64,000 nucleotides of DNA, from NCBI GenBank assembly GCA_963728285.1, contig CAVSJR010000001.1:434001-498000 (forward strand). Reading direction: 5' to 3'. Both the position numbers and the translations under genes were made by a program. Positions 56,361 through 63,800 of this stretch are shown in pieces (position 1 is the stretch's first letter; the number at the start of each line of letters is the position of its first letter). Origin of the DNA: CAVSJR01 sp963728285. GTDB taxonomy: Bacteria; Actinomycetota; UBA4738; HRBIN12. A model generated the notes under the pieces. It had not been told where the DNA came from. It ran no database searches and saw nothing but the letters and a program-made list of their open reading frames with translations.

Positions 56361-56950
56361 AGCTCCCGGCGACCCTCGAGCGCCTGCGACAACGTGACCT
56401 CGTCCGCGTACTCGAGGTCGCCGCCCACCGGAAGCCCGCTCGCCAGCCGCGTGGCCTTGACGCCGAGCGGCTTCAGGAGCGCACCCACGTACATCGCGGT
56501 GGCGTTGCCCTCGAGGTTCGGATTCGTTGCGAGGATCACCTCCGTCACCCCGTGCCGCTCCACCCGGTCGAGGAGCTCCTGGACACGCAGGTCCTCGGGC
56601 CCCACGCCGTCGAGCGGCGAGATCGCCCCCCCGAGGACGTGATAGCGACCCTTCACGATGCCGGCCCGCTCGATCGTGGCCGCGTCCTTCGGCTCCTCGA
56701 CGACGCACAGGACGGTCGCATCTCGCCCCGGGTCTCGGCACACCCTGCAGAGCTCGCCCTCGGCCACGTTGCCGCACTCCCGGCAGAAGGTGATCCGCTC
56801 CTTGGCCGCGACGACGACGTCCGCGAGGCGCCTCGCGTCCTCGTCCGGCGCCTTGACCAGATAGAACGCCAATCGTTGCGCCGACTTCGGCCCGATACCG
56901 GGAAGCCGGGCGAGCTCATCGATGAGGTCCTGGATCGGGCCCTCGTACAC
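56357..56950 (-). CDS. recR: Recombination mediator protein RecR
   Basis: 197 residues. HhH motif ELARLPGIGPKSAQRLAFYL, four-cysteine zinc finger CRECGNVAEGELCRVC and a Toprim domain (VLCVVEEPKDAATIER) are all intact. RecR with RecF/RecO loads RecA at gaps. GTG start at 56950 with GGAG six bases upstream. The ybaB/ebfC gene that usually sits between dnaX and recR is missing; only 41 bp separate them. Confidence 0.96.
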   Translation of the reverse strand: MYEGPIQDLIDELARLPGIGPKSAQRLAFYLVKAPDEDARRLADVVVAAKERITFCRECGNVAEGELCRVCRDPGRDATVLCVVEEPKDAATIERAGIVKGRYHVLGGAISPLDGVGPEDLRVQELLDRVERHGVTEVILATNPNLEGNATAMYVGALLKPLGVKATRLASGLPVGGDLEYADEVTLSQALEGRREL

Positions 56951-56991
56951 CTACGGCTCCGACTCCGCGCGAGGGCGCTCGAAGCCCGACA

Positions 56992-58870
56992 TCAGCCCTC
57001 GCCGTCCGGGCGGGAGGCGATCTGCGCCCCGAGCTCCTGCTGGATGCGCCGAAGCGCCTCTTCCTCGCTGGGAGCCGGCTCGTCGTCGATCTCCGGCTCC
57101 GGCTCGGACGTCCGGGAGCCGGCATCTCGGACCACGCATCGGACCTGCGGCGAGACGCCGAAGACGGCCTCGAGCGCCGCACGCAACTCGGGGGCGCGCT
57201 CCTCGACCTTCGTCACGCCGAACGTCCGATCCGGCGGGAACGCGAGCTCCAACTCCTCGCCGTCGTAGGTCACCGGCGTCGCGCTCTCGAGGAGCGCCTT
57301 CAGGATCGGCTGGCGATGCTGCTGCAGGTGATCGATGAACGCGGGCCACGACCGTCGCAGCATCTCGACGTCGACCGCCGACGTCGTGATGGCCGGCGCC
57401 GACCGTCCTCGGCCCCCGCCTCGGCTCGGGCGCCGAGCTCGACCTCGGGCCTCCGCCTCGGGCACGACGACGACGGAATCCTCCTCGCGCGGCCTTCCCG
57501 CTCCACCTTCGGCTCGCGCCGGCCGAGCCGCCGTGGCCGTCGGTCCCGGGCTCGCCGTCGGCTCCGCCGAGGCGGCCGGCGGTGGGCCGGCGGCTTCCGC
57601 TCCGTCGGCGAGATCGCCGCCGTCGCTGGACGCCCGTGGTTCCCCTCCTGGGGCCGGCGCGTCCTCCGCAGCGCTGCGGCCTTCGGCGCGGCCCGCGGGC
57701 GCATCGACGCCGGCGAGGCGCTCGAGTCGCTCCATCCGAGCGACGAGCCCCTGCGGCTCGGAGTCGGTCTCGGGCATCGTCGCCCGAATCAACGCCAGCT
57801 CGAGCGAGAGGCGCGGCGAGGTGGTCCAGCGCATGTCGGCCTGCGCCTCGAGCAACAGGGAGATGACGCGAGACAGCTCCGCGGGCGAGAACTTCGCGGC
57901 CTGGGTCCGCAACCGCTCGTACTCGTCCGGCGTGACGTCGAGGAGGTCGCCTTGCCCCGGCGCGGTTCGGGTGAGCAGCAGGTTGCGGAAGTGCGTCAGC
58001 GTCTCGTTCGTGAAGTGGCGAAGGTCCTGTCCCTCCTGCACGAGCCGGTGGACCACCTCGAACACGGTCTTGCGACTCGCCGAGCGAGATCGCGTCCGCG
58101 AGCTCGCGCTGCGCCTCGGCTCGGGGGGTACCGAGCAACGCCGTCACGACGGCCTCGTCGATCTCGGCATCGCCGGCCACCACCGTCGCCTGATCGAGGA
58201 GCGAGAGCGAGTCCCGGAACGACCCCTCGGCCTGACGCGCGATGAGGCCGGCCGCGCCGGGCGAGAGCGTGACGCCCTCCTCCTTCGCGATCCTCTGGAG
58301 GTTCTCCCCCAGCGTCTCGAGGGTCGCCCGCCTGAAGTCGAAGCGCTGGCAGCGGCCGACGATCGTCGCCGGCATCTTGTGCGGCTCGGTCGTCGCGAGG
58401 ACGAAGCGAACGGACGGCGGCGGCTCCTCGAACACCTTGAGGAGGGCATCGAAGGCCTCGCGCGACAGCCGCTGCGCCTCGTCGATGATGTAGACCTTCT
58501 CCCGGCCGAGCGCGGCCGCGGTCGGCGCCTTCTCGCGGAGCTCTCGAGCATCCTCCACCCCGCCGTGGGAGGCCGCGTCGATCTCCATGACGTCGAGGTG
58601 GTGGCCGTCCCGGATCGCGATGCATTGCTCGCAGACGCCACAGGGGTCCGCCGTCGGCCCGTTCTCGCAGTTCACCATCTTCGCCAGGATCCGGGCGGTG
58701 GAGGTCTTCCCCGTCCCCCGAGGACCGCAGAAGAGGAACGCGTGGGCCAGGCGGCCGTCCGCGATGGAGCCGGTCAGCGCTCGAACGACGTGATCCTGGC
58801 CCAGAACGTCCTTGGGGCCCTGAGGCCGGTACCGCCGGTAGAGCGCCTGGTGCTGCTTCTCCTCGGCCAC
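56992..58870 (-). CDS. dnaX: DNA polymerase III subunit gamma/tau, frameshifted
   Basis: About 626 residues. The AAA+ clamp-loader core is intact: FCGPRGTGKTSTARILAK (Walker A), zinc cysteines CGVCEQC, YIIDEAQRLSREAFDALLKV (Walker B) and LATTEPHKM (sensor). Domain III and the Pro/Ala/Glu-rich tau extension follow, with a C-terminal domain (WPAFIDHLQQHRQPILKALL). The frame breaks near 58071: removing one C after GAGTCG gives SLGESKTVFEVVHRL. The site has no slippery A-run and lies upstream of any gamma/tau junction, so this is not programmed shifting. GTG start with AGGAGA upstream. Confidence 0.94.
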
Positions 58871-58924
58871 TCGTCTCTCCTACTCGCAGCGCGGCTCGCA
58901 CCCGCGATCTCACGGGAAGTCAAA

Positions 58925-59200
58925 GGTGGCCGCGCACCCGCCGTTGGCCACGAACGGCTCGAGCGTTTCGACGGCCGGTGGCTCCGGCCAGGCGTCCCTA
59001 CGGCACCCACCAGGGCCCGCTTACCGCTGCTTCCTTCCGGACCTGACGGGGTTCGCAGGTTGGTGTCGCGTAGGACCCGACCATCATCGCTCCGTGCCGA
59101 GGGCTGCCTCGGGCCACCCGGGCCGAGGGCGGGGATTCAGCCCCGCTGAAGCGGATTGCGGGTACAGGGCACCGCTGGCTCCCCACCTAGCACGGCCACC
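58925..59200 (-). ncRNA. ffs: Signal recognition particle RNA, large (Bacillus-type) form
   Basis: The universal SRP core GGTCCGGAAGGAAGCAGC lies on the minus strand around 59026-59044. Upstream parts match the Alu domain of the long Bacillus scRNA: GCGGTGCCCTGTACC and GCAATCCGCT (about 59150-59180). The 5' end GGTGGCC (59200-59194) pairs with GGCCACC at the 3' end (58931-58925), closing a molecule of about 276 nt, and TTTGACTT follows. A TATACT -10 at 59211-59206 sets the 5' end. It lies just upstream of dnaX, as in Bacillus. Ends are accurate to a few bases. Confidence 0.93.
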
Positions 59201-59205
59201 GGGGC

Positions 59206-59211
59206 AGTATA
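59206..59211 (-). promoter_or_regulatory. -10 element TATACT of the SRP RNA
   Basis: Minus-strand TATACT ends five bases before the inferred 5' end of the RNA at 59200. It is the closest match to the consensus -10 in the window. Confidence 0.65.
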
Positions 59212-59318
59212 CGCCCGCCCCCGGATTCGCCCGATCCGACCCAGGCCACGGGGGCGACGGGAACCATCCGGACGTCCCGACGCGTCCAAGCACTCGCGAT
59301 GGAGCAGGCTGGAGTCTC

Positions 59319-59874
59319 GTGATCAACGACAGGCGACCGTTCCTCGCCGTCGCGCTGGTGATGGTGGCGGCCGCCCTCATCGGGTGTGGGCGGCGCTCGG
59401 AGGGCCGGGCCGGATCCGGCGACGCCCCTGCCGGCTCGGTGGTGAGCTCGGGTCCCGGACAACCGTGCGTGCAGGCAACGCATGCCGGGGCGGAGCAGAC
59501 GTCCGACACACCGGTCTCCTCCTCGATCGCGTGTCCGGCCCCGATGGAACCGCCGGGGTCGCCCCATCGCCGGATCGTCGAGCCCCAGGACGGTCAGGTC
59601 GATCTTCGACCGATCGCGTGGACTCGCGCGCGCGTCGCTCGCGACGACCGAACCGTGACGATCGACTTCGCGAGCGGGATCGCGCCCTGCAGCGTGCTCG
59701 ACCACGTGGACGTCGAGGATCGTCCCGATGCGGTCATCGATCACGCTGTTCGAGGGCCACGCCCCCGGCGCCGGCAACGTCGCCTGCATCGAGATCGCCG
59801 AACTCAAGGCGGTGCGGATCGTCCTCGATCGGCCCGTGAACGACCGAGAGCTCGTCGACGGCGCCGCCTCGTAG
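59319..59874 (+). CDS. Putative lipoprotein, frameshifted
   Basis: About 185 residues, family not recognised. Signal peptide with lipobox FLAVALVMVAAALIGCG. The mature part has a Ser/Gly linker and a beta-rich domain: RTVTIDFASGIAPCSVLDHV, then in the next frame ITLFEGHAPG, NVACIEIAELKAVRIVLD and DRELVDGAAS. The two cysteines could form a disulfide. The break is near 59740, where one extra G separates VI from ITLFEG. Start GTG at 59319. Confidence 0.6.
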
Positions 59875-59949
59875 CCCGGCCGTGCATCGAGCCTGCGCGT
59901 AGACTCGCGCTGGGATTCCACCCGGCCGCCGACGCGGATCGTGAGGTGC

Positions 59950-60341
59950 ATGGGCCCGAAGGAGATGAGGTCGGATCGGCTCGCCGTGGCGATCGCACGC
60001 GTGTTGATGGCCGGCATCTTCATCCACGGCGGATGGAACGCGTTCAAGGAGCCCGGCCACCGCAGCGAAGCAGGCGGAGGAGCTCGGCCTGCCGAAGGCC
60101 GAGCGGACTGGTCCAGGCGAACGGGCTGGCGATGGCGGCGGGAGGAGCCGCACTCGCCCTCGGCATCGTCCCGCGGGCCGCCGCCGCCGGCCTCATCGCA
60201 TCGCTCGTCCCGACGACGCTCGCCGGACACCGGTTCTGGGAAGAGGAGGACCCGCAAGCGCGCAGGATGCAGCTCACGCAGTTCCTCAAGAACCTGGGGC
60301 TGATCGGCGGGCTCGTGCTGCTGCTCTCACGCGAGCGCTGA
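59950..60341 (+). CDS. DoxX-family membrane protein, two frameshifts
   Basis: About 130 residues. N-terminus LAVAIARVLMAGIFIHGGWN is typical of DoxX. The middle helix (KQAEELGLPKAER) and the rest (NGLAMAAGGAALALGIVPRA, LVPTTLAGHRFWEEEDP) need two one-base removals near 60067 and 60107. Four membrane helices can be reconstructed. DoxX proteins sit in the membrane and are linked loosely to redox or thiol homeostasis. The ATG at 59950 has GAGG upstream. Confidence 0.72.
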
Positions 60342-60389
60342 ACGTGCACGGCCGATCTTCCTAGGAGCCGACCGACGACATCGCTCCGG

Positions 60390-60395
60390 TAGGCT
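60390..60395 (+). promoter_or_regulatory. -10 element TAGGCT of the HAD phosphatase gene
   Basis: TAGGCT ends seven bases before the ATG at 60403, with no Shine-Dalgarno sequence. Confidence 0.45.
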
Positions 60396-60402
60396 CAAGC
60401 TC

Positions 60403-61104
60403 ATGGTTCCGGTCGGGTCCGTGCTGGTCGATTTCGACGGAACGGCGTGCACGTCCGATGTCTCGGAAGTGCTTCTGCAGACCTTCGGTGAACGCGGGTG
60501 GGAACGCTACGACGACTTGGTCGCCCGAGGGGAGATGGGATTGCGCGAGGGCGCTCGAGCGCAGGCGAGCATGCTGCAGGCGACGCCCGAGGAGATGCTG
60601 GACTATGCGGTCGGGCGTTGCGGCCTCGATCCGACGTTTCCCCCGTTCGTGCGCTGGACCGAGTCCCACGGGCTCCCGCTGACGATCGCGAGCGACGGGT
60701 TCGGCTTCTACGTGCTGCCGATCCTCCGGGCGGCGGGACTCGGCCATCTGAGCGTCCTCACGAACGAGCTCGTTCACGCAAACGGCCGCCCCGAACTGCG
60801 GCATCCCCATGCTCACCCGGAGTGCGTCGGCTGCGGCACATGCAAGATGCTCGCGGCGCTCGGCCTCCGCCGAGCCCACGGGACGGTGGCGTTCATCGGG
60901 GAGGGTCAGTCCGACCGTTTCGGGGCGCTGTACTCCGACATCGTCTTCGCGAAGGATGCACTTCCCGCGATCTGCGAACGCGACGGGGTCCCGTATGTCC
61001 CGTGGGACAGCTTCGACGACGTTCGCCGGGTGCTCCAGTCCATCGAGACGATCCCCGGGCCGTTCGGCCCCACGGTCTGCCCGGGGTGGGAGCCGGCTCG
61101 TTGA
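60403..61104 (+). CDS. HAD-family phosphatase (MtnX/SerB-like)
   Basis: 233 residues. Motif I is VLVDFDGTACTSDVSEVLL with both catalytic Asp residues. Motif II Ser/Thr lies in LTIASDGFGFYV. Motif III/IV is VAFIGEGQSDRFGALYSDIV. A CVGCGTCK cluster in the cap could bind zinc. The overall pattern fits the HAD-IB group with MtnX-like enzymes, but no methionine-salvage genes are near. Function beyond phosphatase is open. Confidence 0.82.
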   Translation: MVPVGSVLVDFDGTACTSDVSEVLLQTFGERGWERYDDLVARGEMGLREGARAQASMLQATPEEMLDYAVGRCGLDPTFPPFVRWTESHGLPLTIASDGFGFYVLPILRAAGLGHLSVLTNELVHANGRPELRHPHAHPECVGCGTCKMLAALGLRRAHGTVAFIGEGQSDRFGALYSDIVFAKDALPAICERDGVPYVPWDSFDDVRRVLQSIETIPGPFGPTVCPGWEPAR

Positions 61105-61126
61105 TCCGATGACCGTCGATGGTGCG

Positions 61127-61213
61127 CGGTGGCCGAGGGATTCGAACCCTCGAGGGGGTTGCCCCCCTACACGCTCTCCAGGCGTGCCCCTTCGTCCGCT
61201 CGGGCAGGCCACC
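61127..61213 (-). tRNA. tRNA-Ser (GGA)
   Basis: A class II tRNA. The acceptor stem is GGTGGCC/GGCCACC. The anticodon stem CACGC/GCGTG holds the loop CTGGAGA, anticodon GGA. A long variable arm (GTAGGGGGGCAACCCCCTC) identifies serine. CCA is not encoded. A TAGACT -10 lies six bases upstream (61225-61220). Confidence 0.97.
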
Positions 61214-61219
61214 GCGATC

Positions 61220-61225
61220 AGTCTA
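61220..61225 (-). promoter_or_regulatory. -10 element TAGACT of tRNA-Ser(GGA)
   Basis: Minus-strand TAGACT ends six bases before the tRNA 5' end at 61213. Confidence 0.6.
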
Positions 61226-61314
61226 CTCAGAGCCCCAGGCGGCCCTGCTCATCGATGCCGGCAGCTGAGAGAGGACGGCCCCGCCAACACGCCGCGCGCG
61301 CGATGCGCGCCGGG

Positions 61315-61989
61315 TTAGTCCCGGTTGGCCGGCAGGTTGGCCTTGAGCCAGCCGAGAAGATCCTGCGGGCTCCGCGTCTGAAGCCAGATCGACCCGGGTC
61401 CTTGGAACCGAACCACGAGCCCCTCCGCGCCGAGCACCGTCGACTTCCACGACCCGGCCTTCTCCACGCCGTAGGTCATCCCCTCGGGGAAGGCCACGAC
61501 GTGCCCCGTGTCCACGATGTAGCTCTGGCCGGCCGGGATCTCGCGCTCGATGATCGCCCCGTAGCTCGAGACCAGGACCTCGCCCGAGCCTGCGCACTTC
61601 AGCAGGAAGAGTCCTTCTCCGCCGAAGAACGTCTTCGCCCCGCCCCACTTCGTGTCGACATCGATGGCGGGGTCCGATGCGATCCACGAGCCGGATTGGA
61701 CGAACCACGTGTTCCCCGTCAGCGAGAGCAGCCGCAGGTCGCCGGGCAGCTTCGGCGCCACCGCGACGTGGCCGCCCGTCGGCGAACGGAACGTGTTGAT
61801 GAAGAACGACTCACCGCCGAGCACGGAGCGCTTCAGGCCACCGAGCAGGCCCCCCTGGGCACTGGTCTCGATCTGGACGTCGCCGGTCATCGACGCCATC
61901 GCACCCGCCTCGACCTTGACCTCGGCGCCGGCGCCGACCTCGATGCTGCCGATCGCGAATGCCGGACCAGCCTCGATCTCCACCTGCAT
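61315..61989 (-). CDS. AIM24/TIGR00266 family protein
   Basis: 224 residues, all-beta and glycine-rich, typical of the AIM24 fold: VEAGAMASMTGDVQIETSAQ, GGLKRSVLGGESFFINTF, GEGLFLLKCAGSGEVLVSSY and RFQGPGSIWLQTRS. Members are trimeric and of unknown function. No signal peptide. The ATG at 61989 is preceded by GGGAGGG. Confidence 0.92.
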   Translation of the reverse strand: MQVEIEAGPAFAIGSIEVGAGAEVKVEAGAMASMTGDVQIETSAQGGLLGGLKRSVLGGESFFINTFRSPTGGHVAVAPKLPGDLRLLSLTGNTWFVQSGSWIASDPAIDVDTKWGGAKTFFGGEGLFLLKCAGSGEVLVSSYGAIIEREIPAGQSYIVDTGHVVAFPEGMTYGVEKAGSWKSTVLGAEGLVVRFQGPGSIWLQTRSPQDLLGWLKANLPANRD

Positions 61990-62049
61990 GGCATCCCTCC
62001 CTGAGACGAATGGGCGCAAGCATAGACCGGGCGTTACCGGCCGCCCGAG

Positions 62050-62701
62050 TCACCGATCGCCGACCGTCCACCCAGGAGACCCCGATTGTCGGGGTTGATG
62101 CAGGGAGGCTAGGCCCCGCCGCGGTGGGCGGAAGGTTACGGCGTCGATAGCCAGCAGCCCCAACGGACTCATGAATGGGAGGAGGACGGCTGCAAGCAGA
62201 GGACCGAGCGCCTCCAGTCCGTGGGTGCGCCCGCCGATCAACGCGTTGGCGCGCTCGAGCTCCTCATCGGCGACAAGGTCGGGAACAGCGCTTCGTGCGG
62301 CCGCCTGGAACAGGTTCGCCACCAGGGACTGGATCGCCACCAACACCAGCAGCGGAACGAGCGGAGGCTTTGCGATGACGATCGTTCCGATCGCCAGCGC
62401 CTGGCCAAGCTCACAGATGATGAGGAGCCGCCGTCGTTCCAGTCGGTCGGCGACCACACCGACGAGGGGACTGAGCAATGTCGGGGTGAAGTCTCCAGCC
62501 AGCAGCAGGAGCGAAGGCGTTCCCGCTGCCTACTTTCTCAGCGACGTAGAGGATGAGCGCCACCAAACCCATCGCGTCGCCCAGGAAGGACACAACCCGC
62601 GCAAGCCAGAGCATCCGGAACCGTCGGTTGTGGCGGAGCAACCTCCACGAGGCGCTGCTTGTCACGCGACCCCCGGCGTCCTGGCCCTCGTAGTCGCCCA
62701 C
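62050..62701 (-). pseudogene. Truncated and frameshifted MFS transporter
   Basis: Only the N-terminal part of an MFS exporter remains. It starts LLRHNRRFRMLWLARVVSFL, changes frame near 62510, then runs LLSPLVGVVADRLERRRLLI (motif A), LLVLVAIQSLVANLFQAAAR and FMSPLGLLAIDAVTF. The helices then stop; a short unrelated tail leads to a stop at 62050. About half of a normal 400-residue MFS protein is absent, so unlike the other frameshifted genes this one looks genuinely dead. It sits between the AIM24 gene and a tRNA-Ser. Confidence 0.7.
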
Positions 62702-62769
62702 GCAGCCGGGAGCACCCGTCCACGCTGGCCCGCCAGCGTATCGAGCGCAGGTGATGAGTCCCCTATTCG

Positions 62770-62859
62770 CGGAGGCGGCGTGATTCGAACACGCGAGGGG
62801 CGGTTTAGACCCCTAACCGCTTTCGAGGCGGTCCCGTTCGTCCACTCCGGCACGCCTCC
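62770..62859 (-). tRNA. tRNA-Ser (CGA)
   Basis: A class II tRNA. Acceptor stem GGAGGCG/CGCCTCC. Anticodon stem ACCGC/GCGGT with loop CTCGAAA, anticodon CGA. Long variable arm. CCA is not encoded. A TAGACT -10 lies seven bases upstream at 62872-62867 and overlaps the tadA stop codon. Confidence 0.97.
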
Positions 62860-62866
62860 GCCGGGC

Positions 62867-62872
62867 AGTCTA
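62867..62872 (-). promoter_or_regulatory. -10 element TAGACT of tRNA-Ser(CGA)
   Basis: Minus-strand TAGACT ends seven bases before the tRNA. Its first three bases are the TAG stop codon of tadA, so the promoter lies inside the end of that gene. Confidence 0.6.
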
Positions 62873-63392
62873 GCAAGGCCTCATCCGTCGCCGGGCGGGC
62901 CCGGGACCTCGGCCTCGGCGGTCCTCGAAGAACTCGCGAAGCACATCTCCGCACGCCTTCGCGAGCACGCCCCCCGCGACAGTCGACTCGGTGGTTCAGC
63001 TGCTCGTGGCGAGCGATATCGCCGAGCGAGCCCACGAACCCGGCCTTCGGATCGGCGGCGCCGTAGACGAGTCGATCGATCCGGGCGAGCACGAGCGCAC
63101 CCGCACACATCGCGCACGGCTCGAGCGTGGCGTAGAGCGTGAACCCGTCCAGCCGCCAGCCTCCGTGGCGGCTGCTCGCCTCGCGAAGCGCGAGCACCTC
63201 CGCGTGCGCGGTCGGATCCCGGAATCGCTCCCGGCCGTTGCCGGCCCTGGCCACGATCTCCTCTCCGCGGGCCACGACGGCGCCGACCGGCACGTCGCCC
63301 CACTCGCGGCTTCGGCGCGCCTCCTCGAGCGCCGCGCGCATCATGCGCTCATCGATCTCCTCGACGCCGGCCACGTCGCGTCGCTCACTCAC
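62870..63392 (-). CDS. tadA: tRNA-specific adenosine deaminase, frameshifted
   Basis: About 174 residues. TadA makes inosine at position 34 of tRNA-Arg(ACG). The zinc/catalytic motif is PTAHAEVLAL (HAE) with EPCAMCAGALVLAR (PCxxC). The start region MMRAALEEARRSREWGDVPV and AADPKAGFVGSL are typical. Near 62987 an extra T splits HRVD from VAGGVLAKACGDVLREFFED; after repair the protein ends RRRMRPC at the TAG 62872-62870. GTG start at 63392. Gap to the upstream metallopeptidase gene is 21 bp, same strand. Confidence 0.92.
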
Positions 63393-63413
63393 GACTGCAC
63401 ATCCGATGCTCCA

Positions 63414-63761
63414 TCAGTAGCGGTCGATCTCCCGCAGCCGGTCGTCCGAGATGCCGAAGAGGTGCGCGACCTCGTGCGCGACGGTGTGGGCGATGATCCC
63501 TCGAAGCCGGTCCTCGCTCCCTCCGGCGCTCGACTCGATCGTGCTGCGAAACAGCGTGATGCGATCGGGGACGACCCCGAAGTAGCCGTTGCCGCGCCGC
63601 GTGAGCGGGATGCCCTCGTAGAGGCCCAAGAGCCACGGCTGGTCGGCAGGCGGCCGCTCCTCGATGACGATCTCGACGTTGTCCATGCGCTCGTGGACCC
63701 ACTTCGGAAGGCCGTCGAGCGCATCGGCCGTCAGCTCCTCGAATCGCTCCCGCGTCCCCAT
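63414..63761 (-). CDS. Small zincin-like metallopeptidase (DUF1025 type)
   Basis: 115 residues. The C-terminal VAHEVAHLFGISDDRLREID contains an HExxH motif followed by a downstream acidic residue, as in the minimal metalloprotease family. FEELTADALDGLPKWV is the usual N-terminal helix. Family members are small cytosolic zincins of unknown substrate. Probably cotranscribed with tadA. Confidence 0.88.
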   Translation of the reverse strand: MGTRERFEELTADALDGLPKWVHERMDNVEIVIEERPPADQPWLLGLYEGIPLTRRGNGYFGVVPDRITLFRSTIESSAGGSEDRLRGIIAHTVAHEVAHLFGISDDRLREIDRY

Positions 63762-63767
63762 GGGAGC

Positions 63768-63773
63768 AGGGTA
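63768..63773 (-). promoter_or_regulatory. -10 element TACCCT of the metallopeptidase-tadA pair
   Basis: Minus-strand TACCCT ends six bases before the ATG at 63761. It is back to back with the TAGCCT of the next gene. Confidence 0.45.
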
Positions 63774-63786
63774 CCCAGGCGTCGCG

Positions 63787-63792
63787 TAGCCT
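63787..63792 (+). promoter_or_regulatory. -10 element TAGCCT of the nicotinate phosphoribosyltransferase gene
   Basis: TAGCCT ends eight bases before the ATG at 63801, with no ribosome binding site. Confidence 0.45.
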
Positions 63793-63800
63793 GTGGGGCC

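Noticed and set aside
56992..58870. Programmed ribosomal frameshift in dnaX making gamma and tau
   Set aside because: The break near 58071 has no slippery A-run or following hairpin, lies within domain III well before the tau extension, and is repaired by removing one base, like the other errors in the window.
62079..62095. ACCCCGA-TTG-TCGGGGT hairpin as a terminator
   Set aside because: A clean 7-bp stem but no U-tract on either strand and no active gene ending there; kept only as a mark of the MFS gene breakpoint.
280..63392. Genome-wide programmed +1 frameshifting or recoding
   Set aside because: The break sites share no common slippery codon, both directions occur, and some breaks cancel within a gene. 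Sequencing error explains them better.
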